NCBI RefSeq assembly: GCF_007744255.1 | Contig: NZ_CP036267.1 | Coordinates: 4,382,001-4,446,000 of the forward strand | Source: Thalassoglobus polymorphus | GTDB lineage: Bacteria > Planctomycetota > Planctomycetia > Planctomycetales > Planctomycetaceae | DNA: 64,000 nt | Direction: 5' to 3' | Shown here: in pieces, positions 1-9,000 of the stretch | Layout: every line of letters begins with the position of its first letter | How positions within the stretch are numbered: position 1 is the first letter of the stretch | The notes under the pieces: generated by a model | Seen by the model: the letters and a program-made list of their open reading frames with translations, nothing else | Database searches by the model: none | Told to the model about the DNA's origin: nothing | Made by a program: the position numbers and the translations under genes

Positions 1-2474
1 CTCCAGGCAAATGTGGACTTGAGGTCCATCATTACTGTGACAGGGTTTTCAGGATCGAGTTCCTTAGCCTGTTTCGCCAAAGCGGAAGCTTCCGGATACC
101 GTCGTTGATCCATCAGATCGTTGAACTTGTCGACGAGGTCAGCCAGTTCCTGTTCGACACGAACTCGAGTGTCGATTTCACGTTGAATCAGGTCCTTGGT
201 CTCTCCGTTGCGACGTTCCAGCTCGAGGATCGGAGCTTTTTGCTTCATGTAAGTCGCAATGTCATTTCGTGAGTTCATCAGTGAAGCAATCAGTGCTCCG
301 GTTTGGTCTTCGCTGAGGCCTGAAGTGTTGATGGCAGCGATTTGCTGATCGATCGCTTCAATGGCTCGTTTTGGTTGTTTGTCACGAAGTTTTTCGGCCT
401 TGAAGATTGCGTTCAAACTATCGCTTCGCAGACGATCAAACTTTGCTTGCTGCTCAGCAACGGTCCGACCGAGTTGGCCTTCGCTTCCGGGGCTGTAGCT
501 TTCATTGCTGGCTTGCATGATGCCTCCGCTGTTTCGTCGTCGCGGAGCGAGTTCACGCAGTTTGTCCTGCAGTTGTTGTTGACGATAAGCGTCGAGTTCT
601 TCACCTGAGTGGTAGGCTTGAAGGAAGGCTTCGTAAGCTGTGTTACGATCTCCCTGACGCAGTGCTGCGACACCCTGGTTGTACAGATCCATTGCTGACG
701 CATCAGCAGTTACTACCAATCCAGAGTTTGGTTTGGCTGCACTTGCAACGCGTTCAGTTGGAGCTTCGGTCAGGTTGAGTGGGTTCCCAGCAGGAGTGGC
801 TGCCGGTTTTGGTGATGTCATTTGTTGGACTTCAGCCATGATTCGTTCAGGGCTGTCTTCGAACAGATCGTAGGTGACATCAAACTGGCTGGCTTGAACA
901 GCTTTCTGGAAAGCAACTTGCGAATTTCCTTCCTGAAGGAGCTGGCGTGCTTCTTTCAGCAGTTTAACAGCTTCATCTTTCTGGCTTGCTCGTGGCATTG
1001 CTGCAACTGCTTGAGGTGCTGCAGCTGGTGCCGCAGGAGAAGTCGCTGCGATATTGGCAGCATTGTTCTCGGTTTCGCGAGCAGCGATCAAACGATTGAG
1101 GTCTTCGCGAGCCACTTCAGGACGATCTTCGAAGAGTCCAAAGGCAACATCGAATTTTTCAGCTTGTTCGATTTGCTTTTGAGCGACTTCGATTTGTCCA
1201 CTTTTCATGGCTTCTCGAGCACCCTGCAAGTGTGTCATCGCTTGCTGTTTGAGTTTCTGTTGCTCTGCGGCACCGATTGGCTGTGCATTTGCGAATGCAG
1301 GAGCCGACGGAGCTGCGGGAGCACTCTTCTGAGCGTTGAGCACTCGGATTTCCTGTTGAACAAGGTCAGGCCGATCATCAAAGATCTGATAACTGGCACC
1401 GAGTTGTTCTGCTTTGTTTGCACTTGCCAAGGCAGCGTCGAGCTGTCCAGCTTGCATATATGATCGAGCTTCCTCAAGAAGTTTCAGTGCAGCGATGCGA
1501 GCTTCAGGATTCGCGGACGGCTGAGCTGGTTGATCGAGCTGGCGCGGAGAAGCGGCAAAAATCTCCTGACCAGAAATCCGACCAATGTCTGCGAGAACCA
1601 TTTCTGGAGTCTCTTCGAACAGTCCCCAGGTGACGTTCAATTCCTTGGCTTTCAATGCCAGGCTTTGAGCTTCCTTGGTGTGTCCTTTAAGAATGGCCTG
1701 ACGAGCATCGTGCAGGAGTTCAATGGCAGCGGCTTTGTTGTCGTCGCTGGAATGAGCCTTCATTGTTTGGCCATTGACCTGTTGAAACGCTCTGGCGGAG
1801 CTTTCAACGTCGTTGGCGTCAGCTGTGAAGACTTCTGACGGTCCACCGGGAAGTGCCGGTTGCTTGCGAGCAAGCTCAACAAGGATGTGTTCCGGACGAA
1901 TGTCAAACGCAGTGTATGTTGCGTTGAGCTCCTTCGCCTGAACAACCTTGTCACGTGCTGCCTGGTAGTCACCGTTCTCGATATCTTTTCGAGAAGCGGA
2001 GAGCAGGTTTTGTGCAAGTTGATTGCGACCTTCTGGAGTTGCCGGAGCCGCTTGCGACTGTCCGTTGAATCCAGTCAGTTGGATATCACTCTTAGGAGCC
2101 GTGACATTGCCACGAATCTGAGAGATCAACATCTCGGGAGTCAACTCACCCTGTGTGAAGGAAACTTTCCATTCACGTGCAGTGCGAGAAGCCATCGCCG
2201 CCAACCGGAGGGCTTCCTCCTGTTGTCCCTGCTGCAGCTGATGCTGAGCCTGGCGAAGGAGGTCATTCACGCGACGTCGATTGACATCGGTGACGACTGG
2301 CAAACCACTCGCCTGCTCTCCTTTTGGCTCGGGAGCCTGGATCGCAGGACGTGTGTACTTCTCAAACGGATTTTGTACCGCCTGAGTAGTGTCTTGGGCG
2401 TTAATACGACTGCTCAGCCACGCGCTTGCAGTCAGTAAACCACCACAAATCAGTAGTCCCATAAATTTGTACAA
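1..2474 (-). CDS. Secretin-like secretion protein, N-terminal repeat region (3' end outside window)
   Basis: Open reading frame on the minus strand running off the left edge; about 824 codons are visible and no stop was met in the parts I translated. The start is probably TTG at 2474, because a strong AAGGAGG lies 8 bases before it; an ATG four codons later is spaced worse. A hydrophobic signal segment (MGLLICGGLLTASAWL) leads into a linker and then about five degenerate helical repeats of roughly 80-100 residues, each with pattern EAR..L..G....A...A..A and ending in (L/I)FEDRPE or similar, separated by Ala/Pro-rich linkers. The last visible part reads LADLVDKFNDLMDQRRYPEA then KELDPENP, a TPR-like segment. 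From memory, planctomycete proteins with this architecture carry a type II/III secretin domain at the C-terminus; that domain is not in the window, so this assignment is inference. It would form the outer-membrane pore for a pilus or type II secretion machine. Confidence 0.65.
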   Translation of the reverse strand, partial: MYKFMGLLICGGLLTASAWLSSRINAQDTTQAVQNPFEKYTRPAIQAPEPKGEQASGLPVVTDVNRRRVNDLLRQAQHQLQQGQQEEALRLAAMASRTAREWKVSFTQGELTPEMLISQIRGNVTAPKSDIQLTGFNGQSQAAPATPEGRNQLAQNLLSASRKDIENGDYQAARDKVVQAKELNATYTAFDIRPEHILVELARKQPALPGGPSEVFTADANDVESSARAFQQVNGQTMKAHSSDDNKAAAIELLHDARQAILKGHTKEAQSLALKAKELNVTWGLFEETPEMVLADIGRISGQEIFAASPRQLDQPAQPSANPEARIAALKLLEEARSYMQAGQLDAALASANKAEQLGASYQIFDDRPDLVQQEIRVLNAQKSAPAAPSAPAFANAQPIGAAEQQKLKQQAMTHLQGAREAMKSGQIEVAQKQIEQAEKFDVAFGLFEDRPEVAREDLNRLIAARETENNAANIAATSPAAPAAAPQAVAAMPRASQKDEAVKLLKEARQLLQEGNSQVAFQKAVQASQFDVTYDLFEDSPERIMAEVQQMTSPKPAATPAGNPLNLTEAPTERVASAAKPNSGLVVTADASAMDLYNQGVAALRQGDRNTAYEAFLQAYHSGEELDAYRQQQLQDKLRELAPRRRNSGGIMQASNESYSPGSEGQLGRTVAEQQAKFDRLRSDSLNAIFKAEKLRDKQPKRAIEAIDQQIAAINTSGLSEDQTGALIASLMNSRNDIATYMKQKAPILELERRNGETKDLIQREIDTRVRVEQELADLVDKFNDLMDQRRYPEASALAKQAKELDPENPVTVMMDLKSTFAW

Positions 2475-3057
2475 TGTCGGTCCCTCCTTGGAGTTCTGAC
2501 AGAAGACGTCCTGCCTGTTTCGATGTCGCACCATGACTCTATTTGCCGCTACTTTGAGGATTGGAAGCTGACCTTAAATCCTGTGGCATACATCAATCGA
2601 GCGGATCCTTCCGCAAGATCAATGAGCCGTCTCAGGACTCTTGGACGTTGAAAACGAAATCAATTTTGAAAGGGGTTGTTGAGAGAAGAGAGGTGTAGGC
2701 TAATACCGCAGTTTGAATTGAAGGGTCAATAGGGGAGTTTGCGGTTTTTGTATTTCTGGGGGGGAATTGGTTTTTTGAGGGTTTTGACCGGCGAACGTTG
2801 CCGATCGCACAGGTCTGTCATTTCTCATTCGTATTTTCATGATCGCTGTGATTCATTGAATCTTTTTCTGTAAAGTCAGCGAAATTTGGAGGTCTCAAGT
2901 TTCTCTTGACGCGATCTTCGAGACCGTTGAATGTTTGTATTGAATCGCTGAGAGAGCTGTTGATCTGTTTGAAGTGAGCTTTCTCAGGCTCTGTGTGCCT
3001 CTGTCGTCTGTTCTGTGATGTTCCGTGGTGACTAAGGCAGCCTCGCTTTTGTTGGCA
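2475..3057. other. Intergenic region, no gene seen
   Basis: About 580 bases between the secretin-like gene and the end of the foldase gene. It holds the Shine-Dalgarno of the secretin-like gene at its left end (2482-2488) and a run of G at about 2759-2765. I see no convincing ORF, tRNA or terminator; the promoter of the secretin-like gene must lie here but I cannot place it. Confidence 0.5.
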
Positions 3058-4185
3058 TTATTTCACGGTCGAATCACGATCATCGAACATTGTTTCGATG
3101 ACTGCGTTCTCTCTTAACTCGGCGAGAATTTTTTCTGCTTTGGCTTCACGCTGTTTCGCGATAAGTTCGGTTCGAATCTTTTCCTGGACTTCCGGGAACG
3201 GAGTGTATGTCGCAGCCTTGCGACCGGTCACCTTGACGATGTGCAGTGAGCTATCGTTTTGGATCACCTCGCTCATTTGCCCTGTTTGAAGTTTAGCCAA
3301 GGCCGTACGAACGTCTGTGTTGGCGATACTTGAAGGTTGCGTCCAGTCCCAATGTCCCCCTTTATCCTTGAGAGGGCCGTCGGAATAACGTTGGACAACG
3401 TCGGTGAAGTCGGCTCCCTGACGCAGTTCTTCAATCGCTTTATTCATTTCACGAGCTGCATTGTTCCGTGAACCATGTTTTGTGACGGAAACCTGAATCT
3501 GTTGCCATTTGATTTGCTCTGGGTGAGCGAACTCTTCTTTTCGAAGATTGTATTCTTTCAGCAGGTCTTGACGTGTGAGCGGGGCTTCGCTGCCCATCTT
3601 GCCACGGACGTATTCTGAAGCAAGTTGTCGATTCCCGAATGCGTCCCTCATCGTCGCCAGCGACATGCCTTGAGACTGCAGCAAGGTTTCGAGTTCTGCG
3701 ATGTTCCCCACATTAAATTGGGTCTGCAGTCGCACAACTTCCTCTGCGAAGAACTCATCAAGCTGTTCGTCGACTTGAGTATATTGTTCTGTCGTCATCT
3801 TCGACTTGACAGCATCGACCATCAGTGTCTGTTCGATTTGTGTGGGCAAGCTTTTCTTCAGCAGCATCTCTTGAGCTTTGCGGATCTCACTGGCCGGCAT
3901 TTGCTTGCGTGCCTGGGCCAGTTTGGCAGCGTACGGTTCAAGAACCTGCCCTGCGAGAATGGGGTTACCATTCACACGAGCGACCACTTCGGTCATCGGG
4001 ATGATTTCGTCTTCCGTATAGCTTGCGAGCTGGAACTCGCTCTCTGCTTCAGAATTGTATGCAACCGCTTGGCCACCCTGCTTTCGTGGAGGAGGGGGGC
4101 CGACGACGGGATCAGCGATATCGTAGCGATGCTGTGAGCATCCTACGGAAAGAATAACCGCCATGAGGATCACGATTCGAGACAT
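3058..4185 (-). CDS. SurA/PpiC-type peptidyl-prolyl isomerase lipoprotein
   Basis: 375 aa. Catalyses cis-trans isomerisation of proline bonds and acts as a periplasmic foldase, probably for outer-membrane or secreted proteins. The N-terminus is a lipoprotein signal with lipobox LSVGC (Cys16). A helical SurA-N-like region (about 50-200) precedes a parvulin rotamase domain at about 215-330, recognisable from IKWQQIQVSV, the FTDVVQRYSDGP segment, GGHWDW and LHIVKVTGR. It lies 199 bases downstream of mfd on the same strand, so co-transcription is possible but the gap could hold its own promoter. The family call is firm; whether it is a true SurA orthologue is not decided. Confidence 0.85.
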   Translation of the reverse strand: MSRIVILMAVILSVGCSQHRYDIADPVVGPPPPRKQGGQAVAYNSEAESEFQLASYTEDEIIPMTEVVARVNGNPILAGQVLEPYAAKLAQARKQMPASEIRKAQEMLLKKSLPTQIEQTLMVDAVKSKMTTEQYTQVDEQLDEFFAEEVVRLQTQFNVGNIAELETLLQSQGMSLATMRDAFGNRQLASEYVRGKMGSEAPLTRQDLLKEYNLRKEEFAHPEQIKWQQIQVSVTKHGSRNNAAREMNKAIEELRQGADFTDVVQRYSDGPLKDKGGHWDWTQPSSIANTDVRTALAKLQTGQMSEVIQNDSSLHIVKVTGRKAATYTPFPEVQEKIRTELIAKQREAKAEKILAELRENAVIETMFDDRDSTVK

Positions 4186-4384
4186 GGATCAAACTTATTT
4201 CTGATATGCCTGTGAGCTGGCTTTGAATAAAGCTTTCACTCGAGGCGCAAGGTCGTCGTGTTCAATTTCGATGACGCACTCTGGCAGTCTTTCTGCCAAT
4301 GTGAGTTTCGAGAATCGACTGTCAACTCGGGAAATCCCGATGGGCGGAGAGGGGAGGAGTTGGCTTATATCTCGATTTTCAGCA

Positions 4385-7300
4385 TCACCGCAACACGGAT
4401 TTCAGAAACTCGACCAATTCCACCCCTTCAGAGGCATTTTCAGGGAGGACAAGGTACGCATTCTGCCGGTCGACGATTCTGAGCTTCTTTCCATAGCGAC
4501 TGACCAGACGTTGGATTTGCTGAGCATCCCTGTAAGTCAGGACCGCAAAACGATCTTGCTCAAGACGGATATTTTCAATACTCCACTGAAACGCAAGCAA
4601 CTCAAGTTCTTTCAGTGAAAGGAATTGCGTCGCCTGATCAGGAATCGGGCCGAATCGGTCGCGGATTTCGTTGGAGACTTCTTCCAACCCTTTCAGGTTC
4701 GCAACCGCTGAAAGTTTCCGATAGACGTCGATTTTGTGTCGACCTGGGGGGATATAAGAGCTTGGGAGATATGCGGTAACAGGGATATCCATATTGACAT
4801 GCGGGCTGACCTTCTCGGGGAGTTCTTTCAGCTTTCTCACCGAATTTTCCAGCAATTGGCAATACAACTCATAACCGACCGTCGAAATGTGCCCACTTTG
4901 CTCGGTTCCCAAAATGTTCCCCGCTCCGCGAATTTCAAGATCGCGCATTGAGATCTTGAACCCTGCACCGAGTTCGCTGAACTCTTCGATTGCTTTCAAC
5001 CGCTTGGCTGCCACGCTCGAAACGGTTTTGCCCTCGCTGACCAGCAAATAACAATACGCCCGATGCTTATCTCGCCCGACCCGACCTCGTAGCTGATGCA
5101 GATCAGCGAGGCCGTAGATTTCTGCCTGATCGATGAACATTGTATTTGCGGTCGGGATGTCGAGGCCACTCTCGATGATGGTTGTCGCAACGAGAATATC
5201 AGCAGTCCCGTTGACGAATTTGCCCATGTTCACCTCGAGTTCTTCCGGAGTCATTTGCCCGTGGGCGATCACGATTTCCGCTTCCGGGACAATCTGTTGC
5301 AATCGATCTGCCACAGACTTGATGTCAAAGACCCGGTTATGAACAAAGTAAACCTGTCCACCTCGATTGAATTCCCGCATCACCGCCGAGCGAATCATGT
5401 CCGCGTCCCAACGAGCGATTCTGGTCTCGACCGGCAATCGCTCTTGTGGGGCTGTCGTAAGATTCGAGATATCACGTATCCCCAGCAGCGACATGTGCAG
5501 CGTCCGCGGAATCGGCGTTGCACTGAGTGTTAACACGTCGACGTTCAACCGCAACTGTTTGAGCATCTCTTTCGATGCGACGCCGAACCGCTGTTCTTCA
5601 TCAACAATGAGTAACCCCAAATTTCGAAACCGCACATCCTGTTGCACGATGCGATGTGTCCCAATCGCAATATCAACGGTTCCGGCCTCTAGCTTTTCTA
5701 GAACTTTCCGCTGTTCGGCTTTGGTTTTGAATCGCGATAACACTTCGATTTGAATGGGAAATTCTGCCATTCGCTGTGTAAAAGATCGGTAATGCTGCTG
5801 AGCGAGCACTGTTGTTGGAACCAACACTGCGACTTGCCGCCCGGCATCAACAACCTTGAAAGCTGCCCGCATGGCGACTTCCGTTTTTCCAAAACCGACA
5901 TCACCACAAATCAGTCGGTCCATTGGCTTTTGCTCCATCAAATCGGCTTTCGCGTCTTCGATGGCGCTCAACTGGTCGTCAGTTTCGACAAAAGGAAACG
6001 AGGCTCCAAATTCTTTCTGCCACTTCGAATCCGGGGGACAGGAGAGCCCGACCTGCATTGCTCGTTGCGCTTGCAGCTTCAGCATATCCGAGGCCATATC
6101 CGCAACAGCCTCGGCAACTTGTTCTTTCTTTTTAGCCCAGGTTTTTCCGCCAATTCGTGAGAGTCGAGGACTCGATTTTGTCGCTCCAACATACTTCTGC
6201 ACAAGATGAATGAGCGTCACTGGAACATAAATTTTCACCGCATCGTGGAACTCAATAATCAGGTGCTCTTCCCGTTCATCTTCCGGGCCAATCAGTTCCA
6301 TGCCCAGATAGCGGCCGATTCCATGCGACAGATGAACAACAAGGTCCCCTTCGTTCAGTTCGAGGAAGCTGTCAATCGCTCGGCTCGCGAGCCGGCGGCC
6401 TTTCGATTTCGGGGCTTTCCGGACATGCACCCGGTTAAACATTTCGTTGTCAGAAAGGATGACAACATTCGCAAAAACCAGTCGATAGCCTTGTGTAACA
6501 GCTCCAATGCAAAGAGTGATGCGTTCTGCGAGGACGGGGTCTTCCTCTTGAATCAGTTCTGTCAGTCGCTCTCTTTCCCCTTCGTTATGACAAGCTATGA
6601 CAACCTGTTCTTCCTGTCCGACAATCGTGCCTAACTCTTGAACCACTTCGCTTTTCGGCCCAGTAAAACGTTCAGTCGACTCAATTTGCAAATGCGCAGT
6701 GGTCTCGAAACTCGCCTCTGCCAAAGCTGCGATACTTACACTGGGATGCTCGGTGCACTTCGCGATTGTCGCATTCACGCTGAACAAGCCACGGGGGTTT
6801 TCGAGCCTCTGAAGGTACTTCTTTCCCTCGTCGACCAAATCAGTGAGTTCAGAAAGAGCGACCCAACTCTCTTGAGGAAGAGATTCAAGAAAGTGGGCAT
6901 TTCCCAGCGTGCTCGCAGCCTCACTACTTGGAGCCACTGCGACAAGCTCAACCTCTTGTCGATCTTCAACTTTCCTCTGCGTCTCAACATCGAACAATCG
7001 GAGCGAATCAATTTCATCACCGAAGAGTTCCATCCGAATCGGGTCGAGCGCTTCGGGCGAGTAGATGTCAATAATTCCGCCGTGGACCGAAAATTCACCC
7101 GGTCTTTCAATCGCCGGAGAACGCTCAAAACCTCGCGAAACTAGCCAATTGAGCAGTTCATCCGAGTCAATTTCCTCACCAATCTTGAGCCGTCGAGTGC
7201 CTGACTCCCGTTCTTCTTTCGTGGGGACTGGCTGCAGCAATGCCGGAAGAGTCGTCAGCAGAATTTTGGGGCATGCTCCCGATTCCATAAGCTGTAAGAC

Positions 7301-7636
7301 TCTGAGCCGGGCTCCGAAGATTGCGTCAGAAACAGAGTGTTCTTTCGGCAACGTTTCCCAGGCGGGGAAGAGGACAGGTGGCTCATCGATCAGCGAATCA
7401 AGATCAACCGCGAAGTCTTCAACCTCGCTGATTCTGGGGAGCACAATGAGAAGTGGTCCCGGGGCTTCTTTGGAGATCGCAGCAGCCACAAGCGCGCAAG
7501 ATGATCCCCATGCGCCGTCAATTGTCCCACTGTTTCCCCGCTGCATTGCAGCGACAACTTCCTGAAACGACTCAACGCCGCGCAGCGTGTCGATCAACTC
7601 CGGTAATTCCCGGATGACGTTTGTCTTCCCGGACAT
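4385..7636 (-). CDS. mfd: Transcription-repair coupling factor Mfd
   Basis: 1083 aa, close to the usual 1100-1180. An ATP-dependent DNA translocase that pushes stalled RNA polymerase off lesions and recruits UvrA. Domains in order: UvrB-like N-terminal part (about 1-330, with FPAWETLP and the ERPGEFSVHGGIIDIYSPEA block), CarD-like RNA-polymerase interaction domain (about 430-500, LVHLSHGIGRYLGMELI), superfamily 2 helicase with Walker A GDVGFGKTE and Walker B DEEQRFGV, motif VI LHQLRGRVGRDKHRAYCYL, and the C-terminal TRCF domain (VTAYLPSSYIPPGRHKIDVY). The ATG start is followed directly by typical sequence. Nothing odd in the motifs. It reads towards the foldase gene. Confidence 0.97.
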   Translation of the reverse strand: MSGKTNVIRELPELIDTLRGVESFQEVVAAMQRGNSGTIDGAWGSSCALVAAAISKEAPGPLLIVLPRISEVEDFAVDLDSLIDEPPVLFPAWETLPKEHSVSDAIFGARLRVLQLMESGACPKILLTTLPALLQPVPTKEERESGTRRLKIGEEIDSDELLNWLVSRGFERSPAIERPGEFSVHGGIIDIYSPEALDPIRMELFGDEIDSLRLFDVETQRKVEDRQEVELVAVAPSSEAASTLGNAHFLESLPQESWVALSELTDLVDEGKKYLQRLENPRGLFSVNATIAKCTEHPSVSIAALAEASFETTAHLQIESTERFTGPKSEVVQELGTIVGQEEQVVIACHNEGERERLTELIQEEDPVLAERITLCIGAVTQGYRLVFANVVILSDNEMFNRVHVRKAPKSKGRRLASRAIDSFLELNEGDLVVHLSHGIGRYLGMELIGPEDEREEHLIIEFHDAVKIYVPVTLIHLVQKYVGATKSSPRLSRIGGKTWAKKKEQVAEAVADMASDMLKLQAQRAMQVGLSCPPDSKWQKEFGASFPFVETDDQLSAIEDAKADLMEQKPMDRLICGDVGFGKTEVAMRAAFKVVDAGRQVAVLVPTTVLAQQHYRSFTQRMAEFPIQIEVLSRFKTKAEQRKVLEKLEAGTVDIAIGTHRIVQQDVRFRNLGLLIVDEEQRFGVASKEMLKQLRLNVDVLTLSATPIPRTLHMSLLGIRDISNLTTAPQERLPVETRIARWDADMIRSAVMREFNRGGQVYFVHNRVFDIKSVADRLQQIVPEAEIVIAHGQMTPEELEVNMGKFVNGTADILVATTIIESGLDIPTANTMFIDQAEIYGLADLHQLRGRVGRDKHRAYCYLLVSEGKTVSSVAAKRLKAIEEFSELGAGFKISMRDLEIRGAGNILGTEQSGHISTVGYELYCQLLENSVRKLKELPEKVSPHVNMDIPVTAYLPSSYIPPGRHKIDVYRKLSAVANLKGLEEVSNEIRDRFGPIPDQATQFLSLKELELLAFQWSIENIRLEQDRFAVLTYRDAQQIQRLVSRYGKKLRIVDRQNAYLVLPENASEGVELVEFLKSVLR

Positions 7637-7709
7637 ATTGGGAAGAACTGTATCAACGGAAAGTCGACGCGTCTATTTCGAAGGACAAGAACCAATTTCG
7701 GAAATGTCT

Positions 7710-7739
7710 CAGTGATCGAGCAGTGATCGAGCAGTGATC
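7710..7739. repeat. 11-bp tandem repeat, about 2.7 copies
   Basis: The unit CAGTGATCGAG is repeated with no change between mfd and the rpsB terminator. Eleven is not a multiple of three and no gene spans it. Confidence 0.85.
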
Positions 7740-7770
7740 TCTACCATGCCCCTGTGAAAAACGGGACTAC
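7739..7770 (-). repeat. Degenerate copy of dispersed repeat family II (core only)
   Basis: On the minus strand it reads CCCGTTTTTCACAGGGGCAT then GGTAGAG, matching the family core CGTTCTTCACGGGCACACGG then TAGAG seen at 18691-18755 with a few differences. It sits between the 11-bp tandem repeat and the rpsB terminator. The match is short, so membership is likely but not certain. Confidence 0.45.
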
Positions 7771-7812
7771 AAAACAAAAAGCCCCGCAGTCTATGCTGAC
7801 ACTGCGGGGCTT
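7771..7812 (-). terminator. Intrinsic terminator of rpsB
   Basis: Perfect 12-bp stem AAGCCCCGCAGT (7779-7790) with ACTGCGGGGCTT (7801-7812), 10-base loop. Read on the minus strand it is followed by TTTTTGTTTT. It lies 24 bases after the rpsB stop, so rpsB transcription should end here, before mfd. Confidence 0.92.
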
Positions 7813-7835
7813 GAATTGAACTCTCAACAAGCAAT

Positions 7836-8582
7836 TTAATGGACGTTTGGAACGGCCTTTGGATCATCTGCGTTTGCTTGTGGATCTTTCTTTTGTGGAA
7901 GCGTTGCTCGTCCCTGGCTGATCGCGTTCGCGAGGTAGCCAAGAATGATTCGAATCGAGCGAATACTGTCGTCGTTCCCCGGAATCGGCAAGTCGACGGT
8001 ATCTGGATCGGAATCAGTATCGATCAGAGCGACAGTTTTGATACCGAGGATTTTGCATTCGTGAATGCAATTGTGTTCTTTGTTCGGGTCCACAATCACG
8101 ATTGCTTCGGGCAAGCGATTCATGTCACGAATCCCGCCCAGGTTGCGCTGAATTTTATTCAGTTCGCGACGCAAGCGTGACTGTTGTTTTTTGGAGAACG
8201 TTGCCATTTCTCCACTGTTTTCCATCGCTTCCAGTTCTTCGAGTCTTTTCAAGCGACTGCGAACTGTACGGAAGTTGGTGAGAGTTCCACCCAACCATCG
8301 TTCTGTACAGTACGGCATTCCGCACTGCTCAGCGATGTTGCGAACGATATCGACAGCTTGTCGTTTCGTCCCCACGAAGAGAATCAAACTCCCCTGAGCT
8401 GAAACTTTGTAAAGGTATTTTTGAGCTCGAACGAGTCCACGGATGGTCTCTTTGAGATCGATGATATGGATGTTGTTGCGTTTTCCGTAAATGTACGGTC
8501 GCATTTTGGGGTTCCACTTACTGGTCTTGTGACCAAAGTGAACACCAGCATCAAGAATGTCTTTTACGATAATTTCAGCCAC
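7836..8582 (-). CDS. rpsB: 30S ribosomal protein S2
   Basis: 248 aa with the start chosen. S2 sits on the solvent side of the 30S subunit and helps S1 binding. Signature blocks are present: [20 protein letters not shown] near the N-terminus, [79 protein letters not shown] chose GTG at 8582 ([10 protein letters not shown]) because a GGAG lies nine bases upstream and homology begins there; an in-frame ATG at 8624 would add 14 unrelated residues. The tail (about 20 residues, [20 protein letters not shown]) is polar and low-complexity. The gene is closed by its own terminator and no tsf follows, although tsf commonly follows rpsB in bacteria. Confidence 0.96.
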   Translation of the reverse strand: MAEIIVKDILDAGVHFGHKTSKWNPKMRPYIYGKRNNIHIIDLKETIRGLVRAQKYLYKVSAQGSLILFVGTKRQAVDIVRNIAEQCGMPYCTERWLGGTLTNFRTVRSRLKRLEELEAMENSGEMATFSKKQQSRLRRELNKIQRNLGGIRDMNRLPEAIVIVDPNKEHNCIHECKILGIKTVALIDTDSDPDTVDLPIPGNDDSIRSIRIILGYLANAISQGRATLPQKKDPQANADDPKAVPNVH

Positions 8583-9000
8583 GCTTTTGTTCTCCAGACA
8601 TTGGGAACTCATCCAAAACCGCATTCAGTCTCTCAAAAAGAGAGCTCATCAATGCATCGGCTTCCAGATAAGTCATGAAAACTGCTCCGAAAACTATTGT
8701 GTTTTATTGATTTCGGACAGTTCTTGGGCATTTGCCCAAACGGTTGAATGTCAGACAAGTTACATCACCTGTCAGTTCAAGAAAGGACGTTTTCTGCGGA
8801 GGGTTTGAACAGAATTTGAATAGAACTGTTCTCGCCAACCTGGTTTCAAAACTGTTGACCTCACAATAAAAACGACATGTGAAATCAGCAACATGCAAAC
8901 AACCATGCTGCCGGTCAACAGACGAATCGCGAATCCTAATGACTCAACTGTTCCGAGTCAAACAAGCTCGTCGAGAGAAATTCAACAGAATCCTGATCCC
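8583..9000. other. rpsB upstream region with a short inverted repeat
   Basis: About 420 bases between the moeA stop and rpsB. At 8724-8739 there is an inverted repeat TTGGGCA TT TGCCCAA, 142 bases before the rpsB start codon, which would lie in the leader if transcription starts upstream of it. Autoregulatory leaders are known for S2 in other phyla, but I cannot match this one to a known structure. No ORF is supported. Confidence 0.4.

Noticed and set aside
342-2438. Several overlapping plus-strand frames of 64-213 codons at the left end
   Set aside because: They lie opposite a continuous minus-strand frame with clear repeat structure and a strong Shine-Dalgarno; they are antisense artefacts.
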